From: DAOVDI01 sp965373045
Lineage (GTDB): Bacteria > Acidobacteriota > Aminicenantia > Aminicenantales > Aminicenantaceae
Direction of reading: 5' to 3'
Length of the DNA: 32,220 nucleotides
Assembly (NCBI GenBank): GCA_965373045.1
Contig: CBDVEQ010000006.1
Location: 1 to 32,220, forward strand
Part shown: positions 1 through 6,773 of the stretch, piece by piece
Numbering within the stretch: position 1 is the stretch's first letter
Layout: each line of letters begins with the position of its first letter
Notes under the pieces: model-generated
The model's database searches: none
Told to the model about the DNA's origin: nothing
What the model saw: only the letters and a program-made list of their open reading frames with translations
Position numbers and translations under genes: made by a program

Positions 1-1646
1 ATGGTCATGTAATCAACAGGGATGACCACAAAATCAGCAAGCTTCCCTACCTCGATAGATCCCAAGATGTCTTCCGCAAACATAACATAGGCACCACCCA
101 TGGTTGCAGCCCGCAAAGCCTCTTCTCTTGTCATGGCCTGTTCTGGGATCCAACCACCCGGAGGATTATTATTCCGGTCCTGTCTGGTTACCGCAGCATG
201 CAAGGTGTAAAATGGGTTGTATGGAGATACAGAATAATCTGTCCCGGTTGCAACCACAACACCCAGATCCAATAAGTCGCTCCAAATATAAGCATACTTT
301 AAACGCTCAGGCCCTATCCTGGATTCAGCAAAGTGCATATCCTCAGTCGCATGCAGAGGCTGCATTGAAGCAACAATTCCCAGCTTGGCAAGTCTGGGGA
401 TGTCATCAGGAGTAAGTACCTGACAATGCTCAAGAGCGAACCTGGCATCTTTACCGTCTATCCCAGTTGCCTTCAGAGCCCTTTCGTAGGCGTTAATTGC
501 GATCCGATTCGCAGCGTCACCAATGCAATGTATCCTCATATTAAAACCAATTTTTAGCAACTCGGTGGCAGATTGAGCAATTTTGTCTTCACTTTGTCTA
601 GGTTCCCCATAATAACCCGGATAGTCGCTGTATTCCTCAAGGAAAAGTGCACCTCTTGACCCTAAAGCCCCATCAGCAAAAGCCTTGACTGTGCGAACGA
701 AGAATTTGTTATTGTAATTGAACGGTTTGCCCAGCTTTTTCGCTGCATCCTCACTAACCATCTCGTTGATTCTTATCCGGAGCAAACCCACCTCATAAAG
801 TTTTATTCGTCTTTGAACCTCTTCATAGCCCGTCATGCTGGCACCATGGATAGTTGTGAGTCCGCTGACCACGGCCAACTGAGTTCCTTCTACGAGGTTA
901 CGACTTCTTTCAAAATCGGTCATTGGAGGCAAGGGTGGAATAAGACGTGTTAATTGTGCAGGTGCCCTTTCTACGAATTCGCCTGTGGGCTCCCCATTTT
1001 TGCCCTTTTTAATATGACCGCCCGGAGGATCGGGAGTGTCGCGGGTAATGCCGGCAAGTTCTAGAGCTTTGCTGTTGGCGCCACTGCCATGTGTGTATCG
1101 GCTAATATAAACAGGATTATTTGGGGCTGCGGCATCAATCAGTTCCTTACGGAATTCTGGTGGATCCCAAACATCTGACATCCAACCACTTAATACTAAC
1201 CACTGTGGTTCAGGCCCTGGCCGCATTCCTTCCCCAGTAGCCAAGCAATGCTTTATCACTTCCTGCATTCGCTCTACAGAAGCCCACTCACCGATTGCAG
1301 CCCTGATGTCTGGAGTTCGTGGATACAAAATTCTTTCTCCGTACCTGATGTGCACATGGGCATCATGTAAACCAGGAATTATGGTTTTACCTTCCAGGTC
1401 GAAAACAAGGGTAAGAGGACCAACGTATGCCTGTACTCCAGCATCATCACCCACGTAGATGAACTGCCCGTCTTTCACTGCAAAAGCAGAAGCTGTGCTG
1501 AATGCTTCATCAACAGTATAGATGTTGCCGTTGACGTAGATTCTATCAGCTTCTTGAGCCCCCCTAACCGCTGCCGGTGCTGGTATGACCAACACAAGCA
1601 GCACAAAAATAAAAAAGATACTAGAAAATCTTTTCATTATATTCAT
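1..1646 (-). CDS. Exported amidohydrolase (amidohydrolase 3 / YtcJ-like), partial at the left edge
   Basis: The frame is open from an ATG at 1646 to the window edge (548 codons). About 25-30 C-terminal residues are probably missing, judging from the usual family length. AGGAG lies 8 nt before the ATG; a second in-frame ATG lies three codons later. The N-terminus is a basic, hydrophobic signal peptide ending near PAPAAVRGAQ, so the enzyme is probably exported. Metal-dependent amidohydrolase features are readable: HDAHVH (first metal HxH) after the PGL motif, an IHCIGDAA motif, LEHCQ, and GTDYSVSPYNPF near the end. The family hydrolyses amide or related C-N bonds in a TIM barrel with a bound metal; substrate cannot be told from sequence. 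No operon partner is visible: upstream lies a broken IS. Family assignment is firm, function is not. Confidence 0.9.
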   Translation of the reverse strand, partial: MNIMKRFSSIFFIFVLLVLVIPAPAAVRGAQEADRIYVNGNIYTVDEAFSTASAFAVKDGQFIYVGDDAGVQAYVGPLTLVFDLEGKTIIPGLHDAHVHIRYGERILYPRTPDIRAAIGEWASVERMQEVIKHCLATGEGMRPGPEPQWLVLSGWMSDVWDPPEFRKELIDAAAPNNPVYISRYTHGSGANSKALELAGITRDTPDPPGGHIKKGKNGEPTGEFVERAPAQLTRLIPPLPPMTDFERSRNLVEGTQLAVVSGLTTIHGASMTGYEEVQRRIKLYEVGLLRIRINEMVSEDAAKKLGKPFNYNNKFFVRTVKAFADGALGSRGALFLEEYSDYPGYYGEPRQSEDKIAQSATELLKIGFNMRIHCIGDAANRIAINAYERALKATGIDGKDARFALEHCQVLTPDDIPRLAKLGIVASMQPLHATEDMHFAESRIGPERLKYAYIWSDLLDLGVVVATGTDYSVSPYNPFYTLHAAVTRQDRNNNPPGGWIPEQAMTREEALRAATMGGAYVMFAEDILGSIEVGKLADFVVIPVDYMT

Positions 1647-1734
1647 CTTATCTGCTCCTTTCTTAATATTATGGGCTTTGTTGTATGAATCGAAAACATG
1701 TGCACCTCTCCCTCTGACAAACTATTCTGTCCAA

Positions 1735-2064
1735 CCACGTACGACAAAGGTTCACCCATTTCGAACATCCGATTTGGGATAGCGCAACCAATCGCAGCTT
1801 CCCGCTTCTGAGCATCATCATTCTTGGCTCTCAGCCGTCCTCCAATGATTCTCTTGTAACGATAGAATGCGTTTTCCGCGTGACTCTGCAAATAGTATCC
1901 AGACTGACGCTTCCACTCGGACCGTCCCTTGCTCCGGTCCGGCGGGACACGGTCGTGTGATCTGGGCAGGGCAGATACAAATCCATCAGTCTTAGGATGG
2001 ATTTGAGGAATCCTTCCACCTGGCGTAATGGAAGGTGAAAGATCAGCCTGTGCAAATACGGCAT
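1735..2064 (-). mobile_element. IS5-type transposase remnant with internal deletion
   Basis: Two pieces of one DDE transposase lie in different minus-strand frames. Upstream (2064 to about 1939) is an N-terminal piece with FHLPLRQVEGFLKSI and CPDHTTVSRR, typical of the PF13737-type N-terminal region of IS5 elements. Downstream (about 1925 to 1735) is a C-terminal piece with EWKRQSGYY, SHAENAFYRYKRIIGG and LRAKNDDAQKREAAIGCA. The central catalytic part is missing and the two pieces join near 1925-1940 with a frame change, so the element is dead. No terminal inverted repeats were found. It sits just upstream of the amidohydrolase and may have separated that gene from its original promoter. Confidence 0.85.
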
Positions 2065-2354
2065 ATAGTGTGGCCTATTGCGTTATCCGGCTCGCACGAA
2101 TCATAGAATATCACATTGAAAATAAACTGTTTTGTCGTAACCATCATCTTTTAGCCGTCGGTCTTCTGCAGAAAATATTGCCACCTAAACAGATACTATC
2201 AGAGCTTATTGCTATCATTCAAGAAATATTTGAGAGGGATCTTCTGGTTTTAAGGGATATTTAAGCAATAGATAGATGCGTATCTTATTTATTTTTAACC
2301 AGATATCACAACCCGACAACATTAAACAATATTAAGCATTATCTAAAGGGCGGG
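2065..2354. other. Gene-free AT-rich stretch between the IS remnant and the mobile mystery operon
   Basis: I see no supportable gene here. A short plus-strand frame ending at 2264 is open and partly helical in character, but it has no ribosome binding site and overlaps the IS remnant on the other strand, so it may be chance or the tail of a decayed gene. Base composition becomes AT-rich from about 2090, matching the following XRE/Fic pair. The left boundary of that module probably lies in this stretch. Confidence 0.4.
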
Positions 2355-2357
2355 ATA

Positions 2358-2442
2358 CGTAATATTATTTCGTATACATATCTATTAATGTGAAATAATA
2401 TTTCGTTATTTAAACTTGATATATGTATTTATATTTCGTATA
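2358..2442 (+). promoter_or_regulatory. Three 33-bp-phased TATTTCG boxes (candidate operators)
   Basis: TATTTCGTATA occurs at 2366-2376, TATTTCGTTAT at 2399-2409, and TATTTCGTATA again at 2432-2442. Starts are separated by exactly 33 bp twice, about three helical turns, so all boxes face the same side of the DNA. Each is the right half of an imperfect palindrome centred at 2365, 2398 and 2431; the first two are clearest (CGTAATATTATTTCG and GAAATAATATTTC), the third is the weakest. The last box overlaps the spacer and -10 of the promoter of the XRE gene. By analogy with XRE-type autorepressors, binding by the 2451 product is the simplest reading; that is inference. Confidence 0.65.
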
Positions 2443-2444
2443 AT
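2416..2444 (+). promoter_or_regulatory. Strong sigma-70-type promoter of the XRE/Fic pair, probably leaderless
   Basis: TTGATA (2416-2421), a 17-bp spacer, and a perfect TATAAT (2439-2444). Only six bases separate the -10 from the ATG at 2451, so the predicted transcription start falls on or within a base of the A of the ATG. No Shine-Dalgarno sequence precedes that ATG. Together these point to a leaderless mRNA. Confidence 0.7.
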
Positions 2445-2450
2445 TAAGAC

Positions 2451-2924
2451 ATGAAAAAATATTTTTTTACTGAACAAATTAGCAAAAAGCTTAAATCAAT
2501 TGAGAATTTACCTGAATGGCTATCCGATTATCCTAATTTAAAGGACCAAATCAAGCTCCTTCGAGAAACGCTAGGAATGACTCAAGAACAATTGGGAAAG
2601 ATGGTCAACCGGTCTCTAAGATCTATCCAGCAAATCGAGAGCGGCGATGCAATGCCTAGAATCTCAACTCTTTACAAAATAGCAGATGCATTAAATACAG
2701 AATTAAAAATAGCGCTTATTCCTCGTCAGAATATCATTGAGTTTCTGAATAAAAAAGCATCTAAAAAAGCTAAACAACTGGTGAAGCTTAACAAGACTAG
2801 CTCTGCACTTGAAATACAATCCCCTTCTGATGAGGAAAGCAAAGTTCAAGTCGAGAGTCTTAAAAGAGAAATCCTAGATAAAAAAAGAGATAGTTTATGG
2901 AATCAGAATCAAATAAAAAAATAA
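2451..2924 (+). CDS. Mobile mystery protein A, XRE-type HTH regulator
   Basis: A 157-residue protein. Residues 33-85 form an XRE/Cro-type helix-turn-helix (LRETLGMTQEQLGKMVNRS then IQQIESG), followed by a helical segment with the LKIALIPR signature and a charged Lys/Glu-rich tail. Size, N-terminal layout and the Fic gene immediately downstream match the mobile mystery protein A family, which occurs with protein B on mobile or variable DNA. The ORF overlaps the next gene by 28 nt, implying translational coupling. It is AT-rich compared with the chromosomal genes on the right, suggesting transfer. It most likely binds the phased boxes upstream and represses its own operon, as antitoxin-like regulators do; this is inferred, not shown. 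The ATG lacks a Shine-Dalgarno sequence, in keeping with the leaderless promoter. Confidence 0.8.
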   Translation: MKKYFFTEQISKKLKSIENLPEWLSDYPNLKDQIKLLRETLGMTQEQLGKMVNRSLRSIQQIESGDAMPRISTLYKIADALNTELKIALIPRQNIIEFLNKKASKKAKQLVKLNKTSSALEIQSPSDEESKVQVESLKREILDKKRDSLWNQNQIKK

Positions 2925-3520
2925 ATCGAGGACTTCCCACAGGTGCAACCCCATTAACTCCGGAAGATTTGGATGGTTTATTACCCAAATATATAACCAC
3001 AAGAAGAGAATTAAATGATGCAGAATTCATAAACATATCGGAGGCTTCAAAAAAATATTTGCTATCGAGAAAAAATATTCAATTTACGATCAGTAGTCTT
3101 TTCAGAATACACAAAGAAATGTTTGGAAAAGTGTGGAACTGGGCTGGGAAAAAAAGGAAAACAAATAAAAATATTGGAGTTGACAAAGCCCAGATAGAAG
3201 TGGAGCTGAAAAAGTTAATTGATGATTTTGATTTTTGGAAAGAGCAAAATATTGGAACTCTTGAAATATCTGCACGACTCCATCATAGACTTGTATATAT
3301 CCACCCCTTTAATAATGGTAATGGAAGATGGGCAAGATTTATTATAAATCTTTTTCTCATAGAACAATTAAACTCTTATCTTGATTTTCCAGAAGATGAG
3401 CTGATTTTAACCGCCAAAATAAGAAAGACGTACATTCAAGCGCTGCAAGAAGCCGATAATTTAAACTATGAGCCTTTGATTAATATTCACAAAAAATACA
3501 TTTCGAATTTCACCATTTGA
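2897..3520 (+). CDS. Mobile mystery protein B, Fic-domain protein
   Basis: A 207-residue protein with an N-terminal LPTGATPLTPEDLDGL and ITTRRELNDAE region, as in mobile mystery protein B, then a Fic core: KVWNWAGKKRKTNKNIGV (about 78-95) and the active-site loop HPFNNGNGRWAR (136-147). His136 is the expected catalytic base, and the GNGR anion-binding loop is intact. The position usually Asp/Glu in canonical HPFx(D/E)GNGR is Asn140, which in AMP-transferring Fic proteins would lose the magnesium ligand; my recollection is that Asn here is common in this subfamily. Fic proteins usually move AMP or another phosphate-containing group onto a target hydroxyl. The partner XRE gene overlaps it, a toxin-antitoxin-like layout, but toxicity cannot be read from sequence. 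No clear inhibitory (S/T)xxxE(G/N) helix was recognised in either protein. Confidence 0.8.
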   Translation: MESESNKKINRGLPTGATPLTPEDLDGLLPKYITTRRELNDAEFINISEASKKYLLSRKNIQFTISSLFRIHKEMFGKVWNWAGKKRKTNKNIGVDKAQIEVELKKLIDDFDFWKEQNIGTLEISARLHHRLVYIHPFNNGNGRWARFIINLFLIEQLNSYLDFPEDELILTAKIRKTYIQALQEADNLNYEPLINIHKKYISNFTI

Positions 3521-3533
3521 ATGGAGGGTAGGC

Positions 3534-3737
3534 CTATTGTTTTATCAGCTCGATGTCGCCTTGATCTCCCTCTGGGGTCTCCCAATGACCCTTCATGGTA
3601 TCGCCTTCAACCTTCTCTCTGAATAATACCTCGCTGACTATTCTCGTGCTCCCAAAACCAGAATGGAAAAGAATCAATATCTCTTTGGCCTTCCCATCTT
3701 TTCTACTGTCTGACAGCGCCATGTTTCCCTCTCTCAC
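3534..3737 (-). pseudogene. Short unrecognised ORF, probably the tail of a lost gene
   Basis: The minus-strand frame reads as a plausible soluble protein end, with a segment ILILFHSGFGSTRIVSE and a final GHWETPEGDQGDIELIKQ. There is no good ribosome binding site before its first ATG at 3737, and it lies between the Fic gene and an IS91 tail, so a truncated C-terminal fragment is more likely than a complete gene. I do not recognise the family. Confidence 0.3.
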
Positions 3738-3839
3738 CAGGGTGTCGGACCACTTAACGGCGGGAGCTAACCTGCCTTAAGCACTTCAGTCTCGGCATAC
3801 TATAAGAATTTCCTTTTTGTGTGCGCCTTCGATTCCACA

Positions 3840-3993
3840 CAATTTTCCTCAATTTCCTTCCACTGATGTCCTGGAATGAACATATCACATGAAAAAAGGT
3901 GAACTTGAGGTAAGCGATAATCTTGTCGATAACTTTATGATCTGCTATGAAAGCGATGATTGACATCTTGCCTCCACACGAGGGGCACAACAT
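3840..3993 (-). mobile_element. IS91-type transposase tail, copy 1 (direct repeat of 5792-5977)
   Basis: The minus-strand frame from 3993 reads LCPSCGGKMSIIAFIADHKV then IDKIIAYLKFTF, the zinc-finger C-terminus typical of IS91-family Y2 transposases. 3840-3992 repeats 5792-5977 in the same orientation with few mismatches. Relative to copy 2, this copy lacks 37 bases matching 5841-5877, exactly where the transposase stop codon and last codons lie, and carries four extra A residues, so its frame reads on out of the element. Everything upstream of the CPSCGG motif is gone. Confidence 0.75.
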
Positions 3994-4186
3994 TAGAGCG
4001 GCAACCCTGATTGACGGTGTGAAAGGGATTCAAAGTCGCCTTTCATCCTTTAATACTAGGGTGGGGTGGAGGGTCTAGGTCCGTGAATAATCCAGGATAA
4101 TAATGAATGGGCAAAGAGAAAGTGAATAAACAGAAAAAAGGTAGTACAATTATAAAGTTAAATTCATCACCGGGAAAAAACGTCGC

Positions 4187-5758
4187 ATGAAAAGCACTAA
4201 GCAAGATATATTCCTGGGAATCTCGGCGATCTCAACATCTAAAAAAGCTGTATTTATTGTTTCTGGCTTTGTCTTTCTCATCATGGTCATTCCTTTCTTT
4301 AATCATATAGTGGATGATGCGTATATCAGCTTCAGGTATGCGAAAAATCTGGTTGACGGCCATGGCCTGGTATTCAACTCTGGAGAAAGAGTCGAGGGCT
4401 ACACGAACTTCCTTTGGGTAATACTGTCTGCGCTTTCGTTTATCTTTTCTCTTGCTCCTGAAACGATAGTTCGGATCATCGGAATGCTTAGTGGGCTTGG
4501 AACGATAGCGGCCATCATTCATTTCAGCCCTGCAGACAAACGTTTTCCACAGCTTCTATGGATGCCTGCACTTTTTTTGGCAGTCAGTCCACCGTTTGTG
4601 GTATGGGCCACCGGTGGCTTGGAAACACCACTTTTTGCCTTCCTTATTACTCTCGGTGTTCTGCTTGCCGCTGACGGCGTACAGAAAGAACGTCTGCCCA
4701 TATCAAGCGCAGTGCTTTTGGCATTGGCGTCTTTAACCAGACCAGAAGGCGTATTAGTCGCAGCCATAGTCTCGGTATCCGCTTTTTTGATTATGATGAA
4801 AAATTCAGGTTTTCGAAAGAAATGGTTATTGTGGAATATCATTTTCGCAGCCATATTTTTGCCGTATTTTATATGGCGCCTGAGTTATTATGGATTTATC
4901 TTCCCCAACTCATACTACGCAAAGGTGGATGTGGGAGGTTCTCAATTGAACCGGGGATTCTTTTATTTGTATGGATTCCTAAAAATCACCGGTTACTGGC
5001 TCCTTGCAGCTTTTGTGGGATTCAAGTGGGTGAAAAGGAAAAAATACTTATGGGTTTTATCTATCGTGACACTCTTGTTCACATTTTATATTATTTATGT
5101 CGGCGGAGATGGTTTGCCCATGTTTCGCTTTTTTGTACCTCTAACCGGCTTCTTTTTTCTTCTCATCGCCTGGTCGCTTTCCGGAATACTTGAAAAAACA
5201 CAAAAATGGAAATCCGGAAGAACAATTATTACAGCCATGCTCCTTGCTGCATGGATTTTCTCCATGACCCAGGCCTTTAGAGGACCTGCCTTCGATTATG
5301 TCATGCAGGATATTTACGAGGTTAGCTCATGGAAAAAGATCGGATTATGGTTTAAAGAACACGGAGAACCCGGTGATTCCATCGCCGTGATTCCGGCAGG
5401 AGCCATTCCCTACTTCTCAGAACTTAAGACAATCGATATGCTCGGGATAAACGATTTGACCATCGGGCACAAAGCCACACGTGAAATAGGCAGGATGCAA
5501 GCAGGGCATGAAAAACATGATGTAGAGTATGTTCTGAGCCGAAAGCCCACTTATGTGATCCTCGGTATCTATGGTCTCGCGCCAGAATTACTACCGCCAA
5601 AACAGATCATTCGACCTTTTTATCCAGCTGAGATCGAGCTGCTGCAGTCCAGCAAGTTTCATCAGCAATATAAAGTCGATTCAGCCAAGACTGAAGATGG
5701 GTATTTTTACTACTTTGTATTAATTGATAAGGATAAAGGGAAGGATATAGTAAACTGA
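4187..5758 (+). CDS. Polytopic membrane protein, GT-C glycosyltransferase-like
   Basis: A 523-residue protein with about ten hydrophobic segments and a soluble C-terminal part from about residue 390. After the first membrane segment comes DDAYISFRYAKNLVDGHG (43-60) followed by ERVEGYTNFLW (68-78). This signature is common in uncharacterised bacterial GT-C proteins related to arabinosyl/mannosyltransferases, where the Asp pair in the first periplasmic loop is thought to bind a metal or the polyprenyl-phosphate sugar donor. It probably transfers a sugar on the outer face of the inner membrane; donor and acceptor are unknown. The ATG has no convincing Shine-Dalgarno sequence. There are no glycan-pathway neighbours: the gene stands alone between two directly repeated IS91 tails, suggesting it was moved or captured as a passenger. 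Confidence 0.75.
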   Translation: MKSTKQDIFLGISAISTSKKAVFIVSGFVFLIMVIPFFNHIVDDAYISFRYAKNLVDGHGLVFNSGERVEGYTNFLWVILSALSFIFSLAPETIVRIIGMLSGLGTIAAIIHFSPADKRFPQLLWMPALFLAVSPPFVVWATGGLETPLFAFLITLGVLLAADGVQKERLPISSAVLLALASLTRPEGVLVAAIVSVSAFLIMMKNSGFRKKWLLWNIIFAAIFLPYFIWRLSYYGFIFPNSYYAKVDVGGSQLNRGFFYLYGFLKITGYWLLAAFVGFKWVKRKKYLWVLSIVTLLFTFYIIYVGGDGLPMFRFFVPLTGFFFLLIAWSLSGILEKTQKWKSGRTIITAMLLAAWIFSMTQAFRGPAFDYVMQDIYEVSSWKKIGLWFKEHGEPGDSIAVIPAGAIPYFSELKTIDMLGINDLTIGHKATREIGRMQAGHEKHDVEYVLSRKPTYVILGIYGLAPELLPPKQIIRPFYPAEIELLQSSKFHQQYKVDSAKTEDGYFYYFVLIDKDKGKDIVN

Positions 5759-5791
5759 TCGCTTTGTGTGGAAGTTGAGTTCGGATTGTCT

Positions 5792-6185
5792 CAATTTTCC
5801 TCAATTTCCACCTACTGATGTCCTGGAATGAACATATCACCTATTGGACACTTTGAGGAGGAGGAGGCCGTTCGGCCATGAAGGTGAGCTTGAGGTGAGC
5901 GATAATCTTGTCGATAACTTTATGATCTGCTATGAAAGCGATGATTGACATCTTGCCTCCACACGAGGGGCACAACAGAGGATCGACCTCGTAGACTTTT
6001 CGGATCATCTCGGCCCAGCCTTTGGAGGGCACATATTTCCCGCAGAGACAGAGATCAGAGAGGAGGTGCCTTTTCAAAATAATGGAATAACACACGATAC
6101 AATACCGTCTGTTCCGGATGCTGCTGACGATATACTCCTGCCATAGCAGGGATGTTGATCCAAAAATCAGGCCAGAAGCCGGCAT
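5792..6185 (-). mobile_element. IS91-type transposase tail, copy 2 (longer)
   Basis: The open minus-strand frame (6185 to 5841) keeps the C-terminal part of an IS91-family transposase: RRYCIVCYSIILKRH, KGWAEMIRKVYEVDPLLCPS, CGGKMSIIAFIADHKVIDKI, and an end in AERPPPPQSVQ. The N-terminal Y2 catalytic region is absent, so it is inactive. 5792-5840 continues past the stop into the putative element end, also shared with copy 1. With copy 1 it forms direct repeats bracketing about 1.8 kb that contain the GT-C gene. Confidence 0.8.
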
Positions 6186-6216
6186 AGACAGAAATATGTT
6201 TTACTTTCCCCTGTAA

Positions 6217-6387
6217 GAGGCCAACATCAATTTTTATACTACTGCTTCCAAACGTGGTTATTTAGATTCATTTGTAAGGTACTTAGCATTTATGGAAATA
6301 GCGAGAGATTATTGGGGGGGAAATCTGTCAGTTTTCGATAGCTACTATAATGAGTTAGCAAAAATTGCAGTAGCAATGAAGCTTTAA
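6217..6387 (+). pseudogene. C-terminal fragment of an unrecognised protein
   Basis: After a stop at 6214-6216 the frame is open to TAA at 6385-6387 and reads convincingly as protein, including TTASKRGYLDSFVRYLAFME and FDSYYNELAKIAVAMKL. There is no start codon at a sensible place and the left part meets the IS91 remnant, so this looks like the tail of a gene cut by that insertion. Family unknown. Confidence 0.45.
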
Positions 6388-6507
6388 ATGTCATCTAAAG
6401 AAAGGGATTATGGAAGATATAAGGGTATTCTATTTACCAAAGAAGGCATATACAAAATTACAGGTATTTCCTCTATAGATTCTCACAACATCAGATTCGT
6501 TTTATAA
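6388..6507 (+). CDS. Small ORF (39 aa), unrecognised, possibly part of the same decayed locus
   Basis: An ATG directly follows the stop codon of the preceding fragment, in the same frame. The product is mixed hydrophilic/hydrophobic (YGRYKGILFTKEGIYKITG). It could be a genuine small gene coupled to the one before, or a continuation of it interrupted by one stop codon. No strong ribosome binding site. Confidence 0.35.
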   Translation: MSSKERDYGRYKGILFTKEGIYKITGISSIDSHNIRFVL

Positions 6508-6512
6508 GACAC

Positions 6513-6749
6513 GTGCATGAAAAAACGGGGCTTTCAAAATACGAAATTGCAGATATGTTTGGCGTTAATATGAATTTTATTAAAAAAATCATCTCTGGGA
6601 CTCAAAAAGAATTATATAAAAAACCAAAAAGAAAGATTTCCCTATATGAAAAGGTTGAAGATAATTCAGGGGAGTTGAGCAGGATTCTCAAATCCAAGAA
6701 TTTTGATTGGCAACATTTCCTAAAAAGAAGTAGGATTTATATGAATTAA
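6513..6749 (+). CDS. Small ORF with a helix-turn-helix-like segment
   Basis: A 78-residue frame from a GTG at 6513. LSKYEIADMFGVNMNFIKK (about 7-25) has helix-turn-helix spacing, with the Ala-x3-Gly-Val pattern of DNA-binding domains in regulators and transposases; the rest is basic. The frame stays open upstream to 6423 without an ATG and keeps plausible protein character, so this may be the end of a longer broken gene. The GTG has no visible ribosome binding site. AT-rich like its left neighbours. Function unknown. Confidence 0.4.
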   Translation: MHEKTGLSKYEIADMFGVNMNFIKKIISGTQKELYKKPKRKISLYEKVEDNSGELSRILKSKNFDWQHFLKRSRIYMN

Positions 6750-6773
6750 TTAATCTTATTAGGAGGGATTAGG

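Noticed and set aside
2028..2264. Plus-strand 78-residue frame
   Set aside because: It begins antisense to the IS5 remnant and has no ribosome binding site or recognisable motif.
4100..4186. Promoter for the GT-C gene
   Set aside because: AT-rich with TATAA-like words, but no -35/-10 pair with acceptable spacing and no Shine-Dalgarno sequence.
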